This document shows positions 16,245 through 23,066 of a stretch of 33,931 bases of DNA, one piece after another. Within the stretch, counting starts at the first letter, position 1, and the number at the start of each line of letters is the position of its first letter. This DNA comes from an uncultured Spirochaetaceae bacterium. Lineage in GTDB: Bacteria; Spirochaetota; Spirochaetia; Treponematales; Treponemataceae. The stretch is taken from contig CACZQF010000018.1 in assembly GCA_902783245.1 (NCBI GenBank), positions 1 to 33,931 on the forward strand, read 5' to 3'. A program made the position numbers and the translations under genes. Under the pieces are notes generated by a model, which was given only the letters and a program-made list of their open reading frames with translations, did no database searches and was not told where the DNA came from.

Positions 16245-17411
16245 ATGATTACAAACGGTTTTACCTATGTGGCAGCGCTGCTATTTATGGCTGCAGTGCT
16301 TGTAACGCTTGAAAAAAAGACGCACTGGAAGTTCTTTGACTTTATTCCTGCGGTCGTGTGCGTGTATCTTGCAGCCATGCTGCTCTGTACGCTCAAAATC
16401 TGGGATATGAAATCCACCAAGGCCGCATACACCTCGCTTAAAAATCCGTTCACCTACGCCATGGTATTCGCCATGCTGCTCAGATGCGACATCCGCAAGG
16501 TCATCAAGCTCGGCCCCAAGATGCTCATCGGCTTTTTCTCAGCATCAGTGACGATCATGATCGGCTTTATTGTTGCATACCTGCTTATGAAAGGCGTTAT
16601 CGGTAATGACGCATGGAAAGGACTCGGCGCGCTGTGCGGCAGCTGGCTCGGCGGCAGCGGCAACATGGTGGCCGTACAGGCCGCGCTGAACATCAGCGAA
16701 AAGGACATGGGCTATGCGCTCGTCATCGACTCCATCGATTATTCTCTGTGGGTCATGTTCCTGCTCTGGGCCATTCAGCTTGCCCCCAAATTCAATAAAT
16801 GGACAAAAGCCGACACCAAAGTGCTTGATGAAGTATCAAACCGTCTTGCTGACGATACAAAAGCGAACACCAAAGCTCCGACATTCCAGAGCATGCTGCT
16901 GCTTATCGGCACCTCATTCCTTGTAGCGGCAGTCGGACAGAACATAGGCGCCGCGCTCAACGGTGCCATTCCCGTGCTCGACAAAGCTACCTGGACAATC
17001 CTGTTCATCACCGTACTCGGCCTTATCGGCGCAGTTTCACCGCTCGGCAAAACCGCAGGTTCTCAGGAAGTATCGAACCTGCTGCTGTACAGCGTCATCG
17101 CGCTGCTTGCTTCCCGCGCAAGCCTGCTTGAGCTTGCCGATGCCCCGGCATGGATCCTGACCGGATTCATCATTCTTGCCATCCACGCCGCGCTCATGCT
17201 CGTGCTGTGCAAGCTGCTTAAAATCGACATGTTCACCGGCTCGGTGGCATCGCTCGCAAACATCGGCGGCACCGCCTCCGCTCCGGTTCTGGCCGGCTCA
17301 TACGCAGGCTCTCTTGTTCCCGTAGGCATTCTTATGGCGCTCATGGGATACGTGATCGGCACTCCGTGCGGCATCCTCGTGGCGCACATCATGCAGGGGC
17401 TGGCAGGCTGA
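16245..17411 (+). CDS. DUF819 family multi-pass membrane protein
   Basis: A 388-residue integral membrane protein with about ten to eleven hydrophobic segments. The start ATG is set by CGGAGG seven nt upstream. Two family signatures are clear: LCGSWLGGSGNMVAVQAAL (about 125-143) and, in the second half, ANIGGTASAPVLAGSYAGSL (about 351-370) followed by GYVIGTPCGILV. These two Gly-rich loops resemble each other, suggesting an inverted or tandem repeat of the kind seen in transporters. The biochemical role of DUF819 (YjcL-like) is not settled to my knowledge. The next gene starts 3 nt after its stop and encodes an L-Ala-D/L-Glu epimerase, so import of a murein dipeptide or related peptide is a reasonable inference. 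Confidence 0.88.
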   Translation: MITNGFTYVAALLFMAAVLVTLEKKTHWKFFDFIPAVVCVYLAAMLLCTLKIWDMKSTKAAYTSLKNPFTYAMVFAMLLRCDIRKVIKLGPKMLIGFFSASVTIMIGFIVAYLLMKGVIGNDAWKGLGALCGSWLGGSGNMVAVQAALNISEKDMGYALVIDSIDYSLWVMFLLWAIQLAPKFNKWTKADTKVLDEVSNRLADDTKANTKAPTFQSMLLLIGTSFLVAAVGQNIGAALNGAIPVLDKATWTILFITVLGLIGAVSPLGKTAGSQEVSNLLLYSVIALLASRASLLELADAPAWILTGFIILAIHAALMLVLCKLLKIDMFTGSVASLANIGGTASAPVLAGSYAGSLVPVGILMALMGYVIGTPCGILVAHIMQGLAG

Positions 17412-17414
17412 TCT

Positions 17415-18509
17415 ATGAAAATAACGGACGTAAAGCTCGCCTCTATCTCCGTTCCGCTGCGCGTGCCGTTTAAGACGGCGCTGCGCACCGTGAACAGCGT
17501 TGAAGACATCATTGTAGAGATCAGAACCGATACCGGCGCCACAGGCTACGGCGAGGCGCCGCCGACCGGCGTCATCACCGGCGACACCACCGGCGCCATC
17601 ATCGGCGCAGTGCAGGACCATATCGCCAAGCATATCATCGGCCGCGAGGTGGACGATCTGGAGCCGCTGCTGCAGGCCGTGCAGAAATCCGTGGTGCACA
17701 ACACAAGCGCCAAGGCTGCCGTTGATATAGCGCTGTGGGATCTCTACGGACAGCTCCACAACATCCCCGTGCATAAGCTGCTCGGCGGCGGCAGAAAACA
17801 GATCGTCACCGACATTACCATCAGCGTAAATGATCCCGAGCAGATGGCGCAGGACACGCTGAATGCCGTAAAACGCGGCTACGACTGCCTGAAAGTGAAG
17901 GTAGGCGTTACACCCGAGCTTGACACCGCCCGTCTGGCGGCAGTGCGCAAGGCCGCGGGCGACGACGTAATGATCCGCATAGACGCGAATCAGGCATGGA
18001 CGCCCAAACAGGCTGTACGCATCCTGAACCAGATGCAGGACAAAGGCCTGAAGCTGGAGCTGGTGGAGCAGCCGGTAAAGGCAGATGATTACGAAGGAAT
18101 GAAATACGTGACGGAGCACAGCTATGTGCCCGTTCTTGCGGATGAAAGCGTGTTTTCACCGCAGGACGCCCTTAAAATCATGCAGATGCGGGCAGCCGAC
18201 TACATCAATATCAAGCTCATGAAGTGCGGCGGCCTGTACAATGCGCTCAAGATTATCTCCGCCGCGGAGATATACGGCGTAGAATGTATGCTGGGCTGTA
18301 TGCTTGAGGCAAAAGTCAGCGTAAACGCTGCGGTAGAGCTGGCATGCGCTAAAAGCATCATCACAAAGATCGATCTGGACGGTCCCGTGCTGTGCAGTGA
18401 AGATCCGATACAGGGCGGCGCCGTGTTCAACGAAAAGCTCATCACCGTTTCTGACGAGCCGGGCATGGGCATAAAAGGCTTTGACAAAGGAACGCTCAAG
18501 TACCTGTAG
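17415..18509 (+). CDS. L-Ala-D/L-Glu epimerase (dipeptide epimerase, enolase superfamily)
   Basis: A 364-residue enzyme of the muconate-lactonizing subgroup of the enolase superfamily. It interconverts L-Ala-D-Glu and L-Ala-L-Glu so that the murein-derived dipeptide can be broken down in the cytoplasm. Catalytic residues line up with the characterised Bacillus enzyme: K160-x-K162 and K267 as the two acid/base lysines, and D190, E218 and D243 as the Mg ligands. D320-L-D322 matches the Asp pair that binds the amino group of L-Ala, and R24 sits where the Glu carboxylate is held. This set argues for the dipeptide specificity rather than another enolase-family reaction. It starts 3 nt after the DUF819 gene, so the two are co-transcribed. 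Two inverted repeats follow the stop. Confidence 0.92.
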   Translation: MKITDVKLASISVPLRVPFKTALRTVNSVEDIIVEIRTDTGATGYGEAPPTGVITGDTTGAIIGAVQDHIAKHIIGREVDDLEPLLQAVQKSVVHNTSAKAAVDIALWDLYGQLHNIPVHKLLGGGRKQIVTDITISVNDPEQMAQDTLNAVKRGYDCLKVKVGVTPELDTARLAAVRKAAGDDVMIRIDANQAWTPKQAVRILNQMQDKGLKLELVEQPVKADDYEGMKYVTEHSYVPVLADESVFSPQDALKIMQMRAADYINIKLMKCGGLYNALKIISAAEIYGVECMLGCMLEAKVSVNAAVELACAKSIITKIDLDGPVLCSEDPIQGGAVFNEKLITVSDEPGMGIKGFDKGTLKYL

Positions 18510-18527
18510 TTCCGTCACCTCACAGTA

Positions 18528-18547
18528 TCACGAGCCCCGGCTCGTGA
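18528..18547. repeat. short inverted repeat after the epimerase gene
   Basis: TCACGAGCC (18528-18536) and GGCTCGTGA (18539-18547) form a perfect 9-bp stem with a 2-nt centre. It lies 18 nt past the epimerase stop, without a T-tract. Confidence 0.6.
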
Positions 18548-18571
18548 GTGCGTGAGCACAATCCTAAACAA

Positions 18572-18612
18572 TTTTGCCGTTAACAGCAGCTTCCGCGCTG
18601 TTAACGGCAAAA
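18572..18612. terminator. bidirectional terminator between the epimerase and galK genes
   Basis: TTTTGCCGTTAACAGC (18572-18587) pairs perfectly over 16 bp with GCTGTTAACGGCAAAA (18597-18612) around a 9-nt loop. It lies between two convergent genes, and could stop transcription from either side, though neither side has a long T-tract beyond the stem. Confidence 0.75.
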
Positions 18613-18652
18613 CATATCTTCAGCAATTATTTACCAGAGCATCTCGAGAACC

Positions 18653-18745
18653 CCGATTTCATGTTTTTCTCGAAAAAGGACATCTTCTATGTTGGCATCT
18701 CTGATGCTTGGCATCTCTGATGCTTGAAGTTTTTCGAAGTTCCCG
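18653..18745. repeat. broken copy of the 16.0-kb palindromic element
   Basis: ATCTCGAGAA (near 18655) and TGAAGTTTTTCGAAGTT (near 18724) resemble the two arms of the perfect palindrome at 16008-16047. Here they are separated by about 60 bp of other sequence, which includes a tandem 16-bp repeat (18692-18723). A local inverted repeat TCGAGAA/TTCTCGA is also present. It looks like a diverged or interrupted member of a small intergenic repeat family. Confidence 0.45.
18692..18723. repeat. perfect 16-bp tandem duplication
   Basis: TTGGCATCTCTGATGC occurs twice in a row (18692-18707 and 18708-18723). Each unit contains GCATC-tct-GATGC, a small 5-bp hairpin. It lies 45 bp downstream of the galK stop on the minus strand. 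Confidence 0.9.
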
Positions 18746-18767
18746 CTAAATAAAAGAATCCGGCCGG

Positions 18768-20012
18768 TTACAGAGAAAGCTCCGTCACACCGTCACCCGA
18801 CGTGCAGGCAAAGAATCCTGCGTCGTGGCCCACCGCCTTGGTGTACACGGTCTGCACATGCTCGATGAATGAGTCCGTGCTGTCCTTATGCACAAGCGCG
18901 ATGGCGCAGCCGCCGAAGCCGGCGCCGGTCATACGGGCACCGATGCAGCCGGGGAACGCATTGGCCGCATCGGCCAGCGTATCAAGCTCCAGACCCGTGA
19001 CTTCATAGTCAGTTTTTAAGGATTCGTGAGAAGCCTTGAGCAGACTGCCGAGCCTGCGCAGATCACCCTGCTTGAGCGCTTCAACCGCCGAAAGCACGCG
19101 TGCGTTTTCCGTAACACAGTGGCGCACGCGCTGCTGAATCACCTTGTCCGTGAGCACATGGCTGCATGCTTCAAACTGACGTTCCGTAAGGCTGCACAGG
19201 TCAGGCAGATCGGCAGTATTACGGCACGGGCCGCCCTCCGGCAGGCTGACCGCAGCCGCACGGAGCGACGCGAGGCCTGCTTCACACTGGCTTCTGCGCT
19301 CATTGTATTTAGAGTCTGCCAGCTGACGTTTTTTCTTAGTATTCATCACCACAAAGCGGTAGTCACCGAGCTCCAGCGGCACATACTCACATTCCACCTT
19401 GGCGCAGTCAAGCACTTCAGCCGTGTTACGGCGGGCGGTGGCGATAATGTACTGATCCATGATGCCGCAGTTCACGTTCATAAACTCATGCTCGCTCTGC
19501 TGGCCGATCAGCGCAATGTCCTTACGGCTGATGCCGAGCCCGAACAGCTCCGACACCGCATAGGCAAAGCCGCATTCCAGCGCTGACGAAGAAGAAATTC
19601 CGCCGGCAGGCGGAATATTGCTTACCATAAGCACGTCGAAGCCGCAGTCAAACGTACAGCCGCGGCGTTTCAATATGGTCAGAATACCGTTCAGATAGTT
19701 CGCATAGCCGTTTTCCTTACGGTAGGTAAGATCCTGCGTAAGGTCAAACGTGAATGTTCCGGGGAATTTCAGGTCATTGTACACAACCTTCATATCATTC
19801 CCGGTATGTTTTCTGACGGCAACATAAATATATTTGTCTATGGCAGCAGGAAATACCTTGCCGCCGTTATAGTCGATATGCTCACCGATTATATTGATTC
19901 TGGCAGGAGCGGCGAACACACGGACGTCCGCCTCCGTACCACCGTAGATTTTTACAAACTCAGCCGGAAGCGCGGCAGGATCATAGTCGCCGCAGGGAAT
20001 ATCGTTACTCAT
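18768..20012 (-). CDS. galK: galactokinase
   Basis: A 414-residue GHMP-family kinase that phosphorylates galactose to galactose-1-phosphate in the Leloir pathway. The galactokinase signature ARINIIGEHIDYNGGKVFP (37-55) includes R38, E44, H45 and D48 for sugar binding. The ATP-binding GHMP motif is PPAGGISSSSALE (134-146). The catalytic Asp is D186 in NCGIMDQYI. The third motif, MTGAGFGGCAIAL, lies near the C-terminus. The length is a little above the usual 380-390. No galT, galE or galactose transporter lies beside it, so it appears to stand alone. A promoter (20021-20050) places the start of transcription next to the ATG. AGGG lies just upstream of the ATG but would be mostly outside such a leaderless transcript. 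Confidence 0.95.
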   Translation of the reverse strand: MSNDIPCGDYDPAALPAEFVKIYGGTEADVRVFAAPARINIIGEHIDYNGGKVFPAAIDKYIYVAVRKHTGNDMKVVYNDLKFPGTFTFDLTQDLTYRKENGYANYLNGILTILKRRGCTFDCGFDVLMVSNIPPAGGISSSSALECGFAYAVSELFGLGISRKDIALIGQQSEHEFMNVNCGIMDQYIIATARRNTAEVLDCAKVECEYVPLELGDYRFVVMNTKKKRQLADSKYNERRSQCEAGLASLRAAAVSLPEGGPCRNTADLPDLCSLTERQFEACSHVLTDKVIQQRVRHCVTENARVLSAVEALKQGDLRRLGSLLKASHESLKTDYEVTGLELDTLADAANAFPGCIGARMTGAGFGGCAIALVHKDSTDSFIEHVQTVYTKAVGHDAGFFACTSGDGVTELSL

Positions 20013-20020
20013 GATACCCT

Positions 20021-20050
20021 ATTGTAATGCGAAACCAAGCCATGTGACAA
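20021..20050 (-). promoter_or_regulatory. promoter for galK
   Basis: On the minus strand, TTGTCA (20050-20045), an 18-nt spacer and TACAAT (20026-20021). The start is expected about 20013-20015 with the ATG at 20012, which again suggests a leaderless transcript. Confidence 0.55.
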
Positions 20051-20098
20051 GATGAAGCAGTCGTATTGCAGGAGGACATTGCAGCAGGCTTACCAAGT

Positions 20099-20127
20099 CC
20101 GCTAAAACAGATGAGCTGTTTGAGCGG
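20099..20127 (-). terminator. hairpin at the end of the 20130-21329 gene
   Basis: CCGCT-A-AAACA (20099-20109) pairs with TGTTT-G-AGCGG (20117-20127) with one internal mismatch and a 7-nt loop. It begins 2 nt past the stop codon of the minus-strand gene. No clear T-tract follows. Confidence 0.5.
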
Positions 20128-20129
20128 GC

Positions 20130-21329
20130 CTATTTTATAAAACGAGGAATTAAAAATAGAATGGGTCTGCAATTACTCCGGCTCAACTTATCAAAGAGTT
20201 TCGGCACAGCTTTCAAATTCACCGTGTAAATCGTGCCGTCCGCAACAAGCAGTGCCAGACAAATCAACAAAGGCACAACAAGCTTTGCTGCCAGCCGCCA
20301 GAACGTTGTGCCGCAGCAGAGCTCAAAGCTTACGTACAGAAGCAGCGCAATTATTGCAGTAAAGAGTATATTAGTCTGGAAAATGAACACCAGCACCGTC
20401 ACCGCCAGCTGCAGCACGAGCGCACCTTTATGGCACCGGCACCTGACGCCGCAGATGTACAGCAGCTTAATTCCTATATATACGCAGACCAGAATAATCT
20501 GAATCAGCGACAAATCAGTACCTGTTTCTATGCTTTCTCTGTACCAATTGTACAGCGCGAACAGAAAACATACGTCCGCGGCGGCGCTGCATATCCACAA
20601 ACATGCGCGGAGCAGCCGGGAATCTTTTGTACCGCCCGGAGCAACGCCCGCTGCACCCTTGTTATCGGCAGTTCCGGCACCTTTACCAGCAGAGCCGGAG
20701 TCCGCAGCAGCACCAGATTCCGCAGTTTTTTCATTTTTTCTGCTCCTGCTGCACTTGCCGCGGATTCCGTAGAAAAAGCTGAACACAGATGAGCTTGCCG
20801 CATCAGCAGCATTGGACAGACTGTCCGGCAGCGCATACAGGGCTGGCAGCGGCATAAAGCGGATGGCACCGCCCATAGAATCGCGCGGAAACTCTCCCTG
20901 CCCTACGCCGAATTTGAGTATGTCGGCGAGCAGACTGCACCGCTCCTGTGTCATGGTCTTAAAAAAGAACGCGCAGCTCTTTTCGCCGCTCGTTACCATC
21001 AGGTTCGGCAAAAGCTGCGAGGAGGCATCGGGCGCCACCATCTGCATCACCGTACAGTCTAGCCCGGCCGTCTCAGACTTAAAAAATGTTCCCGTACAGA
21101 TTTCAGAACTGAAGCCGGAAGCGCGGCACAGCTTCCAGCGCAGCGCCTTGTCCGTTATCACAAAGCCGTACCGGCAGAACGGCATGACAGGCGTGCGCGC
21201 AATCCATACGCAGCCCAGAAGCTTTTCATGAGAAGGAATTGCAAACATACGGCAGATATACTCAGCCGATGCGGCGGGAAACTCGCGCTGAACAAAGAAA
21301 TTACCGCCGGTTACTACCGGATACGCCAT
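20130..21329 (-). CDS. unknown membrane protein with a PH-like N-terminal domain
   Basis: A 399-residue protein that I do not recognise as a named family. GGAGG lies eight nt before the ATG. The N-terminal soluble part (about 1-190) contains EKLLGCVWIARTP (35-47) and GFVITDKALRWKL (55-67). These look like the first strands of bacterial PH-like (YokE-type) domains, but the match is weak and is inferred by eye. A Gly/Ala/Lys/Glu-rich linker (about 191-236) follows. The C-terminal part has about four to five hydrophobic segments (near 239-261, 273-294, 303-316, 318-339 and 350-370). The protein therefore has a soluble module tethered to a membrane domain. It is cysteine-rich for its size. The gene lies 80 bp downstream of a small lipoprotein gene in the same direction, and no function is assigned. 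Confidence 0.7.
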   Translation of the reverse strand: MAYPVVTGGNFFVQREFPAASAEYICRMFAIPSHEKLLGCVWIARTPVMPFCRYGFVITDKALRWKLCRASGFSSEICTGTFFKSETAGLDCTVMQMVAPDASSQLLPNLMVTSGEKSCAFFFKTMTQERCSLLADILKFGVGQGEFPRDSMGGAIRFMPLPALYALPDSLSNAADAASSSVFSFFYGIRGKCSRSRKNEKTAESGAAADSGSAGKGAGTADNKGAAGVAPGGTKDSRLLRACLWICSAAADVCFLFALYNWYRESIETGTDLSLIQIILVCVYIGIKLLYICGVRCRCHKGALVLQLAVTVLVFIFQTNILFTAIIALLLYVSFELCCGTTFWRLAAKLVVPLLICLALLVADGTIYTVNLKAVPKLFDKLSRSNCRPILFLIPRFIK

Positions 21330-21409
21330 TGGTCAAACCTCCTCGTGCACACCGCTCTGCGGCAAAGCACCACGCCCTGCCGTCATGATGTCAAAAAAGA
21401 ACCGGTCAA

Positions 21410-21883
21410 CTATCTTAAATAATAATATACGGGATACTGCATGCCGCTGTATAAATAAAACGTTTTTGCAGTTCCCGTTAAAGTACCTGTTACAGTGTAT
21501 GTCTTATCACTTGAAAGCGTACCAGAGCCATTGCCCGATGCGCTGACCGCAGCCAGACTTACCATATCGCACAACTCATTCCCAGTACGGCTTCCATACG
21601 TTGCCTTTGAAAACAAATGTACTTCCGCGCTGCGCACTTTGTAAGTACTGTCACCATTATCAACACAGTTAAATTTATTCACACGTGCATACGTCGAATT
21701 GTAGTTCAGGTTATATGTATAAAGTGTCACCAGCGTTTCACTTGAACTGCTGTCATCGTTTCCGATAATCTTCTGGCAGGATGACAGCGTGCACAGAACG
21801 GCAAAAATCACCAGAAGAACGGACAGGCGGCATATACGCGCTTTATACCTACTTTTAAGGAACAGCTGCAACAACACATTCAT
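21410..21883 (-). CDS. small lipoprotein of unknown function
   Basis: A 157-residue exported protein. I place the start at the ATG at 21883, which has GAGAGG six nt upstream; an in-frame ATG at 21955 would lie at the promoter. A positively charged n-region and the hydrophobic stretch LSVLLVIFAVL lead to the lipobox LSSC, with the lipidation Cys at about residue 36. The mature part is rich in Ser, Thr, Tyr and Gly (for example SGNGSGTLSSDKTYTVTGTL) and reads like a small beta-rich domain. I do not recognise the family. It is transcribed divergently from the XRE regulator gene at 22037 across an AT-rich 153-bp gap, so that regulator might control it. Confidence 0.7.
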   Translation of the reverse strand: MNVLLQLFLKSRYKARICRLSVLLVIFAVLCTLSSCQKIIGNDDSSSSETLVTLYTYNLNYNSTYARVNKFNCVDNGDSTYKVRSAEVHLFSKATYGSRTGNELCDMVSLAAVSASGNGSGTLSSDKTYTVTGTLTGTAKTFYLYSGMQYPVYYYLR

Positions 21884-21926
21884 AACGCACCTCTCAAAAA
21901 GTGAAAAATATCCCTTTATTAGTAAT

Positions 21927-21955
21927 ATGATAATCCATAAAAAACCTTTAAGCAA
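21927..21955 (-). promoter_or_regulatory. promoter for the small lipoprotein gene
   Basis: On the minus strand, TTGCTT (21955-21950), a 17-nt spacer and TATCAT (21932-21927). The leader would be about 35 nt and include GAGAGG before the ATG at 21883. Confidence 0.5.
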
Positions 21956-21974
21956 GCTAAAATCCTTTTAACAA

Positions 21975-21988
21975 GTAATAAATATTAC
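21975..21988. promoter_or_regulatory. candidate operator in the divergent AT-rich region
   Basis: GTAATAAATATTAC is an inverted repeat (GTAAT, 4-nt spacer, ATTAC) between the XRE gene and the divergent lipoprotein gene. A half-similar AGTAATATGATAAT lies at 21921-21934, over the lipoprotein promoter. Autoregulation by the XRE protein is an inference. Confidence 0.35.
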
Positions 21989-22036
21989 CAAGTTACAAGT
22001 GTTATAAACCGAAAACATCATCATAATTTAAACCAT

Positions 22037-22375
22037 ATGGAAGATAAAAAAGAAAGTGTACCGCAGTTATTCGGCGGAAATGTACGAAAATACCGTAAAC
22101 AGGCAGGACTCACACAGGAGCAGCTTTCCGAGCGTCTGGACATCACCCAGAAGCATCTTTCCATCATTGAAACGGGCACGCAGTTCGCCTCTGCCGCGCT
22201 CATAGAAAAAATAGCAGATGTACTGCAGGTCTCTCCGGCCGAGCTGTTTGCAGACGACAAAAGCCAGGCACAGATGACCGTCATACTCAACAGAATCTCC
22301 CGGGACATGCACCGCCAGATCGAAAGCATGTACCAGCGGCTCCGTACTGACATAGAGAATACGCTCAACCGCTGA
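22037..22375 (+). CDS. XRE-family helix-turn-helix regulator
   Basis: A 112-residue DNA-binding protein. Residues about 14-66 are a classic Cro/C1-type HTH: VRKYRKQAGLTQEQLSERLD followed by ITQKHLSIIETGTQFASAAL and IEKIADVLQVSPAELFA. The C-terminal tail (about 75-112) is an amphipathic helix (RISRDMHRQIESMYQRLRTD) that could form a coiled-coil dimer. The size is that of a typical small repressor. No Shine-Dalgarno is evident before the ATG. It lies between a divergent small lipoprotein and the TRAP transporter genes (182 bp downstream, same direction). Palindromes lie in both gaps, so either neighbour could be its target. The ligand, if any, is unknown. Confidence 0.88.
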   Translation: MEDKKESVPQLFGGNVRKYRKQAGLTQEQLSERLDITQKHLSIIETGTQFASAALIEKIADVLQVSPAELFADDKSQAQMTVILNRISRDMHRQIESMYQRLRTDIENTLNR

Positions 22376-22425
22376 CTTCTTCAGCATCACTGCACCATCA
22401 CTTTAGTATTATTAAATGAATATAA

Positions 22426-22435
22426 GTACTAGTAC
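22426..22435. promoter_or_regulatory. 10-bp palindrome upstream of the TRAP genes
   Basis: GTACTAGTAC is a perfect palindrome 12 bp upstream of the 14-bp palindrome at 22447-22460. It is a possible second half of an operator. Confidence 0.3.
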
Positions 22436-22446
22436 ATTCTTCGGAA

Positions 22447-22460
22447 ATACTATATAGTAT
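22447..22460. promoter_or_regulatory. 14-bp palindrome overlapping a possible -10 box of the TRAP operon
   Basis: ATACTATATAGTAT is a perfect 14-bp palindrome. It contains TATAGT (22453-22458), which could act as a -10 element, although the -35 match (TAGTAC) is poor. The position is suitable for repression. The adjacent XRE regulator is the obvious candidate to bind it, but this is inferred only from proximity. Confidence 0.4.
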
Positions 22461-22556
22461 AGCAAGCACGGCTGCCGCGCGGTTTCCGGCCGTTTCCCCT
22501 GTAACAAAAGGCCGGGCCCGCGGCCCGTTCGTGCGCAATACATCCGGAGGAAGATC

Positions 22557-23066
22557 ATGTACAAAAAGTTCATGAACACCATCGCAAAGGTGGAAAAATT
22601 CCTGCTGGCGGTCACCATGACCGTCACGCTGGTCTTTACATTCGCCAACGTTGTCGGCCGTTTTGTGTTCAATCACTCACTGGCCTTTGCCGATGAGCTT
22701 GTAATCGCATTGTTCGTATTAGTTTCCCTTATGGGCGCGGCGCTCTGCGCTAAGGAAAATGACGGGCTTATCGGTCTTGCCCTTATTTCAAGCAGGCTTA
22801 CAGGTGCCAGAAAAACAGCGCAGAAACTGTTCTCTAACATCGTCTGCATCCTGTACTGCGCGGTACTAACCTATCAGGGATTTGTCCGCATGATGTTCAG
22901 CATGCAGCAGAGCGAGCATACGTTCGTCATGCATCTGCCGCGCTGGATTTTCTGGTCGTTCATTCCCGTATGCGGCATATGCCTGATCCTGCATTTTATT
23001 GAAAACGCAGCCGCATTTATGGCCGCGGTACGCGGCAGCTCAGAACCGCAGGAGGCGCACTCATGA
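22557..23066 (+). CDS. dctQ: TRAP transporter small permease subunit (DctQ-like)
   Basis: A 169-residue membrane protein with four predicted helices (about 14-36, 46-65, 91-110 and 128-150). The family hallmark is the first helix followed by NVVGRFVFNHSLAFADELVI (about 31-50), where the Asn, Arg and acidic pair are conserved among DctQ proteins. DctQ supports the large permease in sodium-coupled uptake of organic acids from a periplasmic binding protein. GGAGG lies 7 nt upstream of the ATG. The stop overlaps the start of the next gene by ATGA, so the subunits are translationally coupled. The symbol is used generically; the substrate is not known. Confidence 0.9.
   Translation: MYKKFMNTIAKVEKFLLAVTMTVTLVFTFANVVGRFVFNHSLAFADELVIALFVLVSLMGAALCAKENDGLIGLALISSRLTGARKTAQKLFSNIVCILYCAVLTYQGFVRMMFSMQQSEHTFVMHLPRWIFWSFIPVCGICLILHFIENAAAFMAAVRGSSEPQEAHS

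Noticed and set aside
17298-18119. 273-codon minus-strand frame
   Set aside because: It lies antisense to the epimerase gene, which has a complete set of catalytic residues.
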